64,000 bases of DNA from Aspidiotus rigidus (lineage: Eukaryota > Arthropoda > Insecta > Hemiptera > Diaspididae), in assembly GCA_035079385.1 (NCBI GenBank), contig JAVHKY010000003.1:20537501-20601500 (forward strand), in the 5' to 3' direction. Positions 45,632-57,127 of the stretch are shown in pieces. The notes below the pieces were generated by a model. It did no database searches. It saw only the letters and a list, made by a program, of their open reading frames with translations, and was not told the origin of the DNA. The first letter of the stretch is position 1. Every line of letters begins with the position of its first letter. The position numbers were made by a program, and so were the translations under genes.

Positions 45632-45921
45632 ACAAAACAAAAAAAAAGAACTATGTTGTTGCCTATTGTTTTTTATTAGTTTTTTTTTGTTGTTTTATCA
45701 TACACCTTCATTTATTGATGGTACATTGGTTACCGAATCTTATTTATCTCTCTTTCTTTCTTTCTTTCTTCGTTTTTCATTTTTATTATAATTTATTCTT
45801 CTCGATGCAACATACGCATTTATACGTTTCCTCTTAAAACAATATCGTATTACTATCAAATTTGTTCTTATAAATTTATTCAAATTCAAATTATAATTTC
45901 CCCTCTACCCGCAAGTTATTA

Positions 45922-45927
45922 AATAAA
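45922..45927 (+). terminator. Probable poly(A) signal of MOSPD2
   Basis: AATAAA about 290 bases after the stop codon. Confidence 0.45.
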
Positions 45928-45929
45928 TA

Positions 45930-47048
45930 TACAAATTATTTGTGTTTTCGCGCGAATTTTATGCGTACCCTCAATTTTTTTTAGCAGTAAGAGTTTCTAG
46001 TACTAAGCGAGTTGATATTAACCCGAGGGAACGAGAGCATCACATTATAATAATTGTATCGATATTCGCTTCGCTGTACGTTTTGTAATGAAATCAAATA
46101 TCTAACGATTAGTTGAAAACGAAAAATGACAATTTAAGAAGGAACGATGTTAAAACGTAAAATCGGCATTACATTCCGTACTGTTATTTCTATCCGTTAA
46201 ATTGTACTCAATGTATCTTTTATACCATTACTAAAGACTGATATCCGTATAATAGATGGGGAAATTTTGTGATCCCAATAACTACGTTGAACTAGTCCTT
46301 CGGTACGATATTTATAGTAGAAAAATTGTGTAATAGTACCCGCCTCTCCGCTAGTCTTCTGAAATTCATATTAAATCAGGCGAAATTGATGATGTTTTCG
46401 TCGATGGAGATGACAATCCCTAACTTTTTAATGAATTAGTAGGTATTGAATATTACTCTTAACCGAAAAGTAGAGTAGGTACAGCTTTTGTACATTTATT
46501 GAGGAATTTAAAATATAAACCAAATATTTTTAAAGGTATTTTGATAATCATCAACCTAAACGTTGAGCCGAATCGGATGTATCATACGTTTTACTCATTC
46601 GTGCATTGTTTTTCTACAAATAATATGGCTTCCAAAAAATCTCACTTTTTAAATTCCTTTTTTAAATCATTATTTTCTCAATTGTACTGAATTATCATTG
46701 CGAGTGAAAATTTGTTATTGTTTTTCCAATGGAAATGATATACGTAAGAATATGATGTCTTATAATTATGTGTTTAATATTATTCATCTAAAATAAAACT
46801 TGAATAACTGATAATTTTATAATACTAACACTTATTTACCATAACACTTGCGGTTCCTGATAAATCTAGTGTTTTTGATGGGGAAATATCTGGCTGTCGA
46901 ATTGAGCGTTCAAAGACGTACAAAAGAAAAAATGGTTCAATGGAAGAAATGTGTCACAGTTGCTAAAAATGGCAATTTTTAATTGCACCTTATTCTTATC
47001 ATTATTCTGTATACAATGAGGGATAATTTTCATTTTTTCGTAATTTAG
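45930..47048. other. Intergenic or 5' region of the next gene
   Basis: No certain gene. An upstream exon of the gene at 47049 should lie here or in the preceding UTR. A candidate starts with an ATG near 46879 (MGKYLAVELSVQR), but its donor is weak. Confidence 0.35.
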
Positions 47049-49236
47049 AGGCGCAGGAACTTTCGTTGAAAACCCTCCTTCAAAAATGATAACATCCGAG
47101 TAAGTAATCCATATTTCTGATAACGACTTTCAGCTCTCGTCTGGACTATCTGGAAGACAAGCCCTTGACGAAATCCTTCTTAATTATTTATTTATTTTTC
47201 AGTGAAACGTGTGGGTCGTTCAGTTCTAGCAATACGTCGGATACATTTGCTGGAAATAACATCAGTGGCAAAGGTATCTACACGTGCACTTTGAGTATTT
47301 CTGTTCTATTAATTTAATGTCTTTGAATACTAACTCGATAAGTACCATGTTTGCAGAAGAAACCGTTTCGAATTTATTTTCAAGTTTATACAGTATAACG
47401 AACAGTAGTACCTTATTGGCCACCCCTGGAAGTACTGTAGTCGAAAGTAAAAAGAACACATCTACGTACGAGACTGACGGCTCAGAAAAGATCATAAAGA
47501 GTTCATTCGATTTTCATAGTAAGTGCACTAGCTAAATCATCGTGCTATTTACATTGGCTATATTCAAAAATTCGATTCTATCATAATACCAAAGGGTTGA
47601 CCTACTTTTCAATGTTGTTCTTACAATTATGCGATGGATAACACGATATATCGCCACAGTACTCTCGTAAATTTGGTAGTCAGAAGATTTGATAAGTCAA
47701 CTTTTAAGAGAGATTGTTGTGTAGGTGTTCGTAGATCGATCGGAAAACTGGATTTCTCTTGTATTATTATCATCGATTATATTTTATTCCTTCTATACCG
47801 TTTGTATCGTTGTTTTCTGGTTTTTGGGAGATCATATTTTCGGGTTGACGTCGCCGTAAAACGTTGATGACCCCTCATACTTTGTATATGTACCAACTGA
47901 TTGGCTCTACATCTATTTCATTTTTACCGAATTAATTAAAACTCGAATTTCGTTCGTGAGTCATTTTTTCATCTTGAGCCATAGGTAAGGACATTCTCCA
48001 TTCCTGCAACTGTACAAATCGTATCCAGTAAAAATAATTTAGATCACTTTACCTGAAAATAATCACTTGTTTGCAAATTTAGGTATGGATTTAGATTAAA
48101 TTAATATTAGAGAAGGGGATCAGACTTGTTCCAATTTTTTTGTTAATTATTTTTTTCATCGTGAGGGGAGAGGCCATAGTGATTGTTGAAAAATGAAACA
48201 CTACAACTTTTTTTTGCTCTTGTATTTTTTACTCATAGGAAGGTTTTCCCCTTTCCTCCTCAACGTAGTACGTTTTTCATGCTCTCAGATTATGATACAA
48301 TTATTTTTTTCTCAATTACAGAAGTTTCATCGGCTTTCGATAATAGTACCGCAAACGAAAATGATACTTCGTTGCCTCTCTCAACGGATACTGTTATTCT
48401 GGAAAGGAATAAATCACCATCTGAAACGAAAGCTCCGACGGTATCAATTTCAACATTATACACCGATGATTTGTGCGAGGAGGGAAAAAGAAGTTTACAT
48501 GGTTTAAAACTTGTAGACGCTGGAACTTTGAGACGGGTATGTTCTAGTTCCAAAATACCTGTGAGTACGAAGCGGTTGCCGAATTCGTTACTAGACAACC
48601 AAAAAAATAAAGGCGCATGTCGATGGACCGAAAAATACCCAAAAAAGCAGCTAATTTATGACAAGGAATCAACGCAAAAACGAACCGAGAAAACCGGTTC
48701 CAAAAAATACGATCACATCAAAAGTAAAGTAGCTGCTTACATTCATCGACCCTCGAGAACTGAGTCAGCTGTGAGGGGTAGCGCGCGATCTATGTCACCT
48801 ATCGATTGTAAGTCAAAGATTGATCACTCGAGTGGTGCTGGAGAAGGAATCAAGAGGATGAGCTCTAGAACGTCGATAGAAACTTACACCTGTGAATATA
48901 AAATGGTAAACCTGATCGTTTTGTAATAATGTAAGTATTAAGTTAATATTTCGGGTATTTATATCGAATGACGAATTTTTGTAGCCCTCAGCAGATACGA
49001 GTTTCAATCTCGATAGATCCGAAAGCTCTGGTGATTCTAACCTAAAGATCCGAAAACATGTTGAGCTGGCGTTAGAACATAATCGGAGGAAACTAGAGAA
49101 AGAGCGCATGATAGCGGAACATCATCAAGTCATTGCTAAACAACATCAACAAGTCGTGGAGCATAGTGAAAAAGCGAACGAAAGCTTACAAAAAGCATTT
49201 ACTCTGTTACTTTGTAAAATGACGGAAAAGTCGTAG
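47049..49236 (+). CDS. Unrecognised serine-rich, coiled-coil protein
   Basis: Five exons fit in one frame: 47049-47099, 47203-47273, 47357-47518, 48322-48905 and 48985-49236 (stop). All have consensus splice sites. The first internal ATG (47086) would give 360 residues, but the frame is open to the acceptor at 47048, so coding exons further upstream are likely. The N-terminal two thirds are Ser/Thr-rich and low in hydrophobics, probably disordered, with a conserved-looking KYDHIKSKVAAYIHRP. The last exon is a charged helix with coiled-coil spacing (KIRKHVELALEHNRRKLEKE, then AEHHQVIAKQHQQVVEH). No signal peptide or membrane segment. The form resembles centrosomal or cytoskeletal scaffold proteins, but I do not recognise the family and give no function. 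Confidence 0.7.
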
Positions 49237-49239
49237 CTT

Positions 49240-50450
49240 GACAAGTGTGTTCTCTAGAATCTTTTTCTATGAGTTCAATTTTTGTTACCAAGTTTGTACT
49301 TCGGTTCCAACGAAATCATCATGAAAGTAGGTGCGGCAATTTTATAAAAATGGTTTGAAATTCAAACAATTTTATAAAACGATTCAAGACACGCCGAGAC
49401 TGAGATGTTCTTGAGTGTGATTTGTTATTTTTTCTTTCTTTCATTAACATTATCGTTCGCCATGATTAAACTTGATTGTATTTGGTGGTACGAGGCCTGA
49501 TACTTCTTCTTTAACCGATCCGATGATTGTATAATACTTGATAGATTTTGTTATAAATGATTTGTTTTTATATCTCAAACCTATAGTTAACGTTGTGAAT
49601 AGATGTAATGCCTAAAAAAAAAACAAAAAAAAGAGATCCGTGTGGTTAGTAACAGGGTCGACTGTTGGTGAAACAGCGGTCTACAAAGTAGCGACTCCAC
49701 AGAGGCAGCATTTTAGTTTTGATTTGTTCGAGTGGAGCTCATTAAACCTATTTGACTTATTGGGGTCGAATTAGAATTACACCATCTTACCGAGGTACGA
49801 GGAATTTTTGAAAATGAGTAATACGCATCTTTATATGCTATTAAAGTGAATTTGAAGAAGATGAATTTTCATCAATGCAAATAGAGTAATTTCAGACAAA
49901 TAACCGAGTACCGTAGCATATGGCCAGTCTCAAAATATGCTGAACGCTGCGTTGAGTGAGGGGTTAAAACTAAGCAGCTATCATGGCACTTATTCACAGC
50001 ACTCTAAGTGTATAGAATTAAAGATGTTGCTAAGGCTGAAAAACTGCATAATTTATTGAAAAAGAAGGGGACCTGTTTCTTGGAAATCAGAGATCACTCA
50101 AAATTTCACCCATATAATTCTCAGAGCGAAGTTGAAAATTTTTGCCGTTCTACCTTAGCGTCCTACCTTTTGAGAGATTTGTGAATTGGTTTGCAACTTT
50201 CCAGGTTCCAATCCAAATCTGAACGTCGGTTGAAAATCTTTTAAATCACTTTATTTTGAATCCGACCAAAATTTTTAAAGTCCCACCTCAAACTCGAAAC
50301 AGCGCCTGTTCTCTACTCTCTACAGAACAGAAGCAAGAAGAAAGTAAACGAACGCGAACGAGTTTCCCCATAAGTGAACGCAGACGACATTTTTGAGAAC
50401 GCCGTCATGCCTGTAACCCGCGCCCGCCACCCGTCGAGTTCAGACACTTC
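49240..50450. other. Gene-free stretch
   Basis: 3' flank of the preceding gene, then unremarkable sequence with an A-rich patch near 49613. No gene or element supported. Confidence 0.45.
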
Positions 50451-50455
50451 CCATA

Positions 50456-50589
50456 GTCCGTTCACGTTAAGAAAGGATAGAAGTACGTACCTCGGGAGTC
50501 GGGAACGACGTAACGGTAGTTCGGAATTACCTTCGGCGGCGTTCCGTTCTCGAAGTATGTACTTCCATCCTTTCTAAACGTGAACGGAG
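50456..50589. mobile_element. TA-flanked MITE, copy 2
   Basis: A 134-bp element that is almost all inverted repeat: the left arm begins GTCCGTTCACGTTAAGAAAG and the right end mirrors it as CTCCGTTCACGTTTAGAAAG. TA flanks both sides (50454-50455 and 50590-50591). It shares its TIR with the element at 3950-4282. It lies about 345 bases upstream of the NADK2 start. Confidence 0.8.
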
Positions 50590-50934
50590 TATAACAAAAA
50601 CATCAAGGTTCAATGATTGATAATTTATTGATATGCATACAATGCTTTGATTGTCTTAATGTTGGAGCTATGCTATGAATAATAAACCATAGACCTGAGG
50701 TTTTTTGCTCGAAAAGCTGCTAACATTCACGGATCATTAAAGTTTGATTATTTTCTTTCGTTTTGCTTTCACGTGTAACGCAGTTTAGTTTTTACAACGA
50801 TTCATAAGCAGCACGCAAACGATCAGTTTCGAGTGATAAGACTGAAATTTTGAAGACCCATTCAAGTGTATAAAATGTTTTTCGCTCGATTTTGCCCTGC
50901 AGATGTTTCATGATGGTTAAAATCTGGTATCTGA

Positions 50935-52836
50935 ATGTATCGACTTCGTTTCTTGAATTCACGTACGTTTCAAAACACTATGGCTGGTAAGTTCAATTTA
51001 GGACATGTACTCTATTAAATATGATATGAGCTGATCATCAACTAATATGGATTTAACGTATTGTAGGTAAAAATTTTTCGGGGTTACCTCGCGTTACACC
51101 ATCGCCAGAAGAATATGATCTTAAACGTGTGTTATTGGTGTCGAAAACCACCCGGTTTGAAATAGAGCTTCAGAACAATCCACAACTTGATGAGGGTAGC
51201 TTACGTCAACTTGTGACCCAACGTGGACACAGCTCAATTGCTACAACTCACGACGAGCACAAAAAATTTCAAAACAACTTGATTGATGCGTTGAATGAAC
51301 TGAACGTGGAAGTCAAAGTCGTGAACCGGTAAAGAATTTTTTTATTCTTACAATTTTTCATTCAATCGTTCAAACAAGTATTTTTGTGTCGTTTTGTATT
51401 CAGGTTTGAGCGTCCTGTTGATCTTATTGACTGGGCTGATACAGTTATCAGTGTCGGTGGTGATGGCACCTATTTGATGGCCGCTAATAAAGTTTCTGAT
51501 CAAAGTAAACCGGTTATTGGTTTAAATTCTTGTCCAAATTCATCTACTGGCTATCTGTGTCTTCCTAAACGTTATTCAAAAGACGTGTGTCAGACGTTGA
51601 ATAATATCAAGAAGGTGTGTTGATATTGGTTGATTATTTAAACTCGTGACGGATTTAATTCAATTCCCAACTTGATTGACAATTTCAGAGAAATTTCACT
51701 TGGACGTATAGAACTCGGATAGGAGTAACTCTCGTAGGAGAAAATCTCCAAAAATGTAGCCAACCTGTGCATGAATTACCGTTTATTATGAAAAAGTAAA
51801 AATCTTCGCGCATTGTAAAAAGCGAAACTTCGAAATTTAGATAAACTTTTGGAATACTAATGACTGATTGTTCATAATCGTGAACTCGTTTTCAAAAACC
51901 AATCTCAAGTTCGAAGTTATTTATCTGTATAACGTTAAATTTTGTGTTTAATACAAATGACCAATTCTAGAGATTGTGAAATTCAGAACCATGATGTGTG
52001 TAAATTTGATTCTATAAATGAGACCTACGTTGTGCCGCACTTAGCTCTGAATGAAGTAAGTTTCCAAAGGTCCAGCTTTATACCTGACGTGTGTGGTTTG
52101 CGAGTTTTATACGTATTCTTATTTTTAGGTATTCATTGCTGAAAGTGCCCCAGCAACTGTTTCATACCTAGACATTGCTTTAAATGATGGCAATCCTATT
52201 TCTACGAAAAATTCCGGCTTACTCGTGTGTACTGGTTCCGGTTCTTCGTCGTGGAACTTCACAATGAATCGTGTCTCACACGAAGTAGTTCAAAGAATTT
52301 TCAATCTCAGTGGTCATACGAATATAAACGTGGACGAAATCGTCGAAAAATACAATAACTCATTACGTTATGCTCAAGGTATGATATCCAGTAGATTCAA
52401 TGCTCGATTCATATTTATTAAGCCGTTTTGTAAAAAAATACAGTTTTTTTTCCATCTTTTCTTCAAAACTACCTCAACTCGGATTCATAACTTCTATCGT
52501 ATTTACATTGAAATCGTGTGAACTTTCAACTTGGGTGGTAGAAAACTTGTCGGACTCTGATCTCATATTAATACATACTTTTCTTCTCCCATTTCAGATG
52601 ATGAAACAATGGATTACACCATCCGTGATTTAATTCCAATGCATGTTTGGCCAAAGATGCCGGATCTCCCGTCCAAAGGCAATGTTTCAAAAATTTTGAT
52701 CAAGTCGCAGTGTCGAAACGGGAGTCTGGTCATTGATGGTGGTTGTTCTTATAATTTTAATACTGGCACAAGCGCAATCTTGGAAACTAATCAGAAACAC
52801 GTACTAAAAACTATTAAATTTTTCGATGATGTTTGA
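50935..52836 (+). CDS. NADK2: NAD kinase 2, mitochondrial
   Basis: Seven exons: 50935-50986, 51067-51328, 51404-51614, 51689-51795, 51971-52055, 52129-52378 and 52598-52836, in frame, giving 401 residues; human NADK2 has 442. The enzyme phosphorylates NAD to NADP in the mitochondrial matrix. The start MYRLRFLNSRTFQNTMAG is basic and lacks acids, as a mitochondrial presequence. Core features are VLLVSKTTRFEIE, the catalytic GGDGT (123-127), KPVIGLNSCPNSSTGYLCLP, LALNEVFIAESAPATVSYL, SGLLVCTGSGSSSWNF and the C-terminal LVIDGGCSYNFNTG. These match mitochondrial NADK2 rather than cytosolic NADK. The exon 4 donor is read as AAAAA-GTAAAA, which is weaker than the others but required to keep the frame. 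Confidence 0.93.
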
Positions 52837-53017
52837 AAGTACGTATTACCCGGTGTGGTAATTCGTAAGTGATCTTAAACACATTTGAGCTTTCAAGACA
52901 AAGACTCAGGAGTTGATGTTTCTAGAACCTTTATTCTTTATACGTACTTATTCGTAAGAAACTGTTCCTATGAACGTGCATTTTCTTAAACTTGCGATAA
53001 CTGTACATAATACAGGC

Positions 53018-53023
53018 AATAAA
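53018..53023 (+). terminator. Poly(A) signal of NADK2
   Basis: AATAAA 182 bases after the stop codon, about 390 bases before the convergent CTF8 stop. Confidence 0.5.
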
Positions 53024-53410
53024 CACTTGTGATAAATATCCGTGATGAATACTCCTCCAGAGTATTTTGCTTTTTCTCGTTTTCATCATACTTACACAAT
53101 TTAGTATCTATTGTTAAACTTATAGATCTATAATATTGTTCTGTAAATTGATTTTAATAAACTATGTTATTTTTCGTTCATCACTGATATAATGTAATTA
53201 AGATATACATACAAATCATTTTCATCTCAAAGATCACCTAAAACCAAAGTTTTTAACTTGGATTGAGAATGGGCAGTATCTTCAATCCATGAGTAGCGAA
53301 CTCACAAACAGCATGGTCAAAGTCAGACAAATACATGGTAATTCCTTCCTAACGATGAATGGACCACGAGAAAAATCTTTAGGAACAGACACAAACTGAC
53401 AATGAAGGAC

Positions 53411-53839
53411 TCAGTTAGTACCGATAATAGGTTTTGGTCGAGTTTTAAAACAGATCTTTTTAGTGACAACAGATTTGATAGTGAATTCCGCATCGTGATC
53501 AGAAATTTTCTTCCGTTCCATCAACGCTAAGGGTTTATCAAGATTCTGTACTTTGCCATTAAGTATATGATGCCCGATGATTAACACAGGTAATGTCGTA
53601 CCGTCCTGAAAAAAGCGACGAGAAAATTCAAAGAGATTGATGATGAATGAAAGAAACCTAAACACGTATTCTCGTAAACCTACCCCTTGATCTTTGAAGT
53701 ACAGATCACCAACAAACTGCGAGTCTAAAAAAGCATTCGTTCGACATTCCAAATCGCCTTGAAGTTCGATGATAGCTATTTCTTCTTTCTCTTCAACTGA
53801 AGACGATCTGTAAGCAATTAATATTTCTAGTACAACCAT
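53411..53839 (-). CDS. CHTF8: Chromosome transmission fidelity protein 8 (CTF8)
   Basis: Two exons, 53684-53839 and 53411-53605, joined by a 78-base intron, give 116 residues; human CHTF8 has 121. CTF8 with DCC1 and CTF18 forms the alternative clamp loader that places PCNA at forks and supports sister-chromatid cohesion. Family blocks seen: IAIIELQGDLECR, FVGDLYFKDQG, then after the intron TLPVLIIGHHILNGKV, LDKPLALMER and the end ICFKTRPKPIIG. The start at 53839 (MVVLEILIAY) aligns with the usual MVQIVIS start. The same bases also resemble a splice acceptor (TTGCTTACAG ending near 53805), so an alternative upstream start is not excluded, but I found no upstream exon in the right phase. Convergent with NADK2. 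Confidence 0.9.
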   Translation of the reverse strand: MVVLEILIAYRSSSVEEKEEIAIIELQGDLECRTNAFLDSQFVGDLYFKDQGVGLREYVFRFLSFIINLFEFSRRFFQDGTTLPVLIIGHHILNGKVQNLDKPLALMERKKISDHDAEFTIKSVVTKKICFKTRPKPIIGTN

Positions 53840-54029
53840 CCAAAACCATAACAGAAACTGTAGAAGTAATGATTAATTCCAGTTTCTTCAATACTTACAG
53901 TTTTATTAATATTGGCATTATGAGAGGAAGTATAAAAAACTACGCCGAAAGATCTCATCGACTGAAAAGAGCGCAAAATTCTAGCAGAAATCAAAACCGC
54001 GAAATTTCCCGAGTTTGATGATAACATTA

Positions 54030-55545
54030 TTATTTTACAGCTGTTGATGTTGAGACGTAGTACTGTGCTGGTTGCTTATTACTGCTTACAACCCAAGAAG
54101 TATGATTCTTGGGAGATACCAAAAAAGTCTTCAGAAACAGTCTTCTCTAATTCTTATCAGAATACCTTTTTTCCTGATATGTAGAATTATTAAATCAAGA
54201 AAAAAAGTATTCTCAGACATTTCATGGAAAGTGTCACCCCCAAAGGGAGTACCTTCACCATGATAAATAGGCACACCGTCAGTCATCAGTCACTCAACGC
54301 CACATGGGAGCCTTACCTTAATTGACTTCTTCAGCTGAATAATAATAATTTTCTTTAAGATTTTTCTTGTTTAAGCTCAAGAATCAAGAAACATTTTGCC
54401 TTGTTTCATATGAATTTGACGGTCAATTCAACGCTAATTCTAGAAAGATTAACTTGAGACTGAAATTTCTAACATTGAATTAGCCTCTTTTTAGTCTTTT
54501 GATCTTTCACATTCCTGATTACTTGAATTAGACTCCGCAAGGGACTTTATTTTTCACAGGAGTCTTCCATAAAATTTAAAAGACAGATGAATTCACTATT
54601 CCATAAAAACAACATTGTTTGATTTTTCAAAAATAGAATGATTTATTACTACTATAGAATACAGGAAAATACTTTGAAAATTATCGAAGAATATAACATC
54701 CTACGCGGGTAATACGTCGTAAACTATTGATATTTCACAAATTTTCAAGAAATTGACTCAATACATACTTATTTTTACCTTCAAGAATTTTTTTCTGACG
54801 ATAAAATAGATGAATTTCAATTAATTGATACTGACCACGATGAAGTGTCACGAGTTAGAAACGAGTAACGTTCTAAGTTTGTGCATGGAAATTCGAAAAT
54901 CTCTTCTGACAGCATCGAATTTCGAATACTCAAAATAAATGAACGAAATCCAAAAAAGGACTGATTATTGGTCGACTATAACAAATTTTATTGTAATCAT
55001 CACGTATTATTTTCAAAAACTTCGAGAATCCAATGAATGTATTGACAAAGATGACCATCCTTATATTTTCCGGGAATGGATTTCTTTTGTATAGAAAAAG
55101 TCGACTCTAGTGTTTGACAGAAATACTTCTGAACTCGTACACGACATGTGTAAGACAGCAGAAAGCATGTTGTAAATTTAAATCATAATTTTTTTAACAG
55201 AATAAGAGAACAAGATATGAAATTACTCAACATTCATTAAATGTATGATAATACAAAAAGCGCTCTTACAACAGTGGGAATGAAAAAGATAAATAGTTCA
55301 AAAACTCAGAAACACTGCTCTTAATTATTCAAAACGTGATCGGATACGGAAACTGACGTTCGAGAATCGTAGTTAAAGACAATGAAAGTACAATTTCTAG
55401 GTGTCTTTAATAGCGTACCACGGAATTTCGAAAAATGTACTGTTTCGAACAAGCCACGCTTCACAATCGAACATCAAAAATACAAACCGCGAGCGATAGT
55501 TATACTTACAACACAAAAAAAAACAACAACGAAAGATAACCAGAT
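54030..55545. other. Gene-free stretch between CTF8 and Hikeshi
   Basis: AT-rich with no coding signal I can support. It must contain the CTF8 promoter at its left end and the Hikeshi 3' UTR at its right end. Confidence 0.45.
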
Positions 55546-55550
55546 GTATC

Positions 55551-56353
55551 TCATAACGTTTTCCAAAAATTAGGATTCAACGTTAACTTTCTTTCAAAAT
55601 TTCTATACCAATTCTCAAGTACATTAAAAGGTATAAACGAATTGGAAGCCTTGTCTATCAACTCGCTATAAGGTACAGCAAAACTGGAAACATACTCGAA
55701 CAAATTAAGCAGAATTTTCTTACCAAACTCTGCTGATACAGAAGGATTATTTAAGGACTTATTTTGCAGGACGATATTATGCTGTTCAACGATGTCAATT
55801 GGTTCAATTGAGATACCGATTTTCGCTGTAAATTTTCCAGGAATTTCTTCTCGTATAGCAAACGAACTCACGTGATTCCCGTTATCAACCTTCTTCGAAT
55901 GGGAGATACGGAATATGGCCGACGGTTTGATATTCGAAATGGATCCCAAAAGTTGCCACTCATCGCTCATGCCAGTTTCTGCCCAACTGATATACACTAA
56001 AAAAGTCAAAATAATAGTATGACTCTGGCAGATACGCATACGAGCAAAGACGACACAGGATCGACGTTAATTTACCTAATCCTGCAGTACCTTCGGGGAA
56101 AGGTATAGTACCGGTAAGAAACACAGCAATATGATTCATGTTGTCGGCGTCGCAAATCGTTATCGCAAAGTGAGTGGCATCTATTTGAGCGAAGTCGGTT
56201 CTCACCTATGAATAAAGTAAGATTTTACTTTTTCAAGATACTTCAAGAGAGCTTCTCTGAGCGATAAATTTCAATAGGCATTCTAGTTTAAAAAATTGCA
56301 CTTACTAATTTTCCACTCGCCAAGAATCCGAACATAGTCGGAACCACAGCCAT
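55551..56353 (-). CDS. HIKESHI: Hikeshi, HSP70 nuclear import carrier
   Basis: Three exons, 56306-56353, 56076-56205 and 55551-55996, give 207 residues; the human protein has 197. Hikeshi carries HSP70 into the nucleus during heat stress by binding FG-nucleoporins. The sequence starts MAVVPTMFGFLASGKLVRTD; the second Met fits the usual MFG start, so six extra residues may be real or untranslated. Family blocks: NHIAVFLTGTIPFPEGTAG, WQLLGSISNIKPSAIFRIS, TAKIGISIEPIDIVEQ, YVSSFAVPYSE, and the ending ENWYRNFERKLTLNPNFWKT, which matches the conserved C-terminus. All splice phases agree. It is divergent from IBA57 with 774 bases between the starts. Confidence 0.93.
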
Positions 56354-57127
56354 ACTGATACTTTTAATAAACTATTACGCAGCTCAGCTTTGAAACATAG
56401 AGAATTCTGAATATCTTTCAACTTACTGTAATGACGATTAAAAGCCTTCCCAGAATTATTGCTATTCGAGTTTTTTCATCTTAAACACTACAGTAAACAT
56501 AGTTCCAAGACTGAAAACACTACACTGTTCTAGCAAGTTCTGCACCCTCTCGTTCCAGCTTGATAACATTCCAGTGTTACCGTACGTTAGAAAGTAAATA
56601 AAGAACTTATCAATCAAATAATTATTATAATTATTAATAAATTACAAATTAGTATCATAATATTATTCTTCCAATTGGTTTGATTCTCTAAAAAATTTTT
56701 GATGTGAGATCCAATAAGTCAATGACTCCGATGCGGTGGTAAGATGATCAAGATAGGATGAATATCAGAAATCAGAAAGCACTTTTTTTCTGATAGGTTA
56801 AGAACCCTGTGGTATGATCAGGTGGAAGAGACGGAGAGGAGTGGGTTGTCCTTATCTCTCGGTCATGTCATGCCGTCTAGAAATCAGAAAAGAGGACGTC
56901 GGAAATTTTTAAGAACTAGTTTCATTTGATCTATATCGTTGCTGATTGAAAGTCTGTAATTTTCACCGTCGTGATCTCAGGATCGTCAACATATTATTCC
57001 AGAAAATTCGAATACAGTCCAGAAAATTGATTCTCAACGCGTCCATTTAAACCGGTACGAAATATCCTTTGCGTATCGTAGACTTCCACGTGAAAAATAA
57101 TGCTGTAAGTGATCAATTCGTGAAAAA
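56354..57127. promoter_or_regulatory. Divergent intergenic region Hikeshi/IBA57
   Basis: It must hold the promoters of both genes. I see no TATCGATA, TATA box or heat-shock element cluster that I would defend; AT-rich near 56620-56680. Confidence 0.35.

Noticed and set aside
48183..48321. Extension of the large exon of the unknown gene upstream to 48183
   Set aside because: A strong acceptor (TCAATTACAG) at 48321 joins the previous exon in frame; the upstream part is hydrophobic low-complexity intron sequence.
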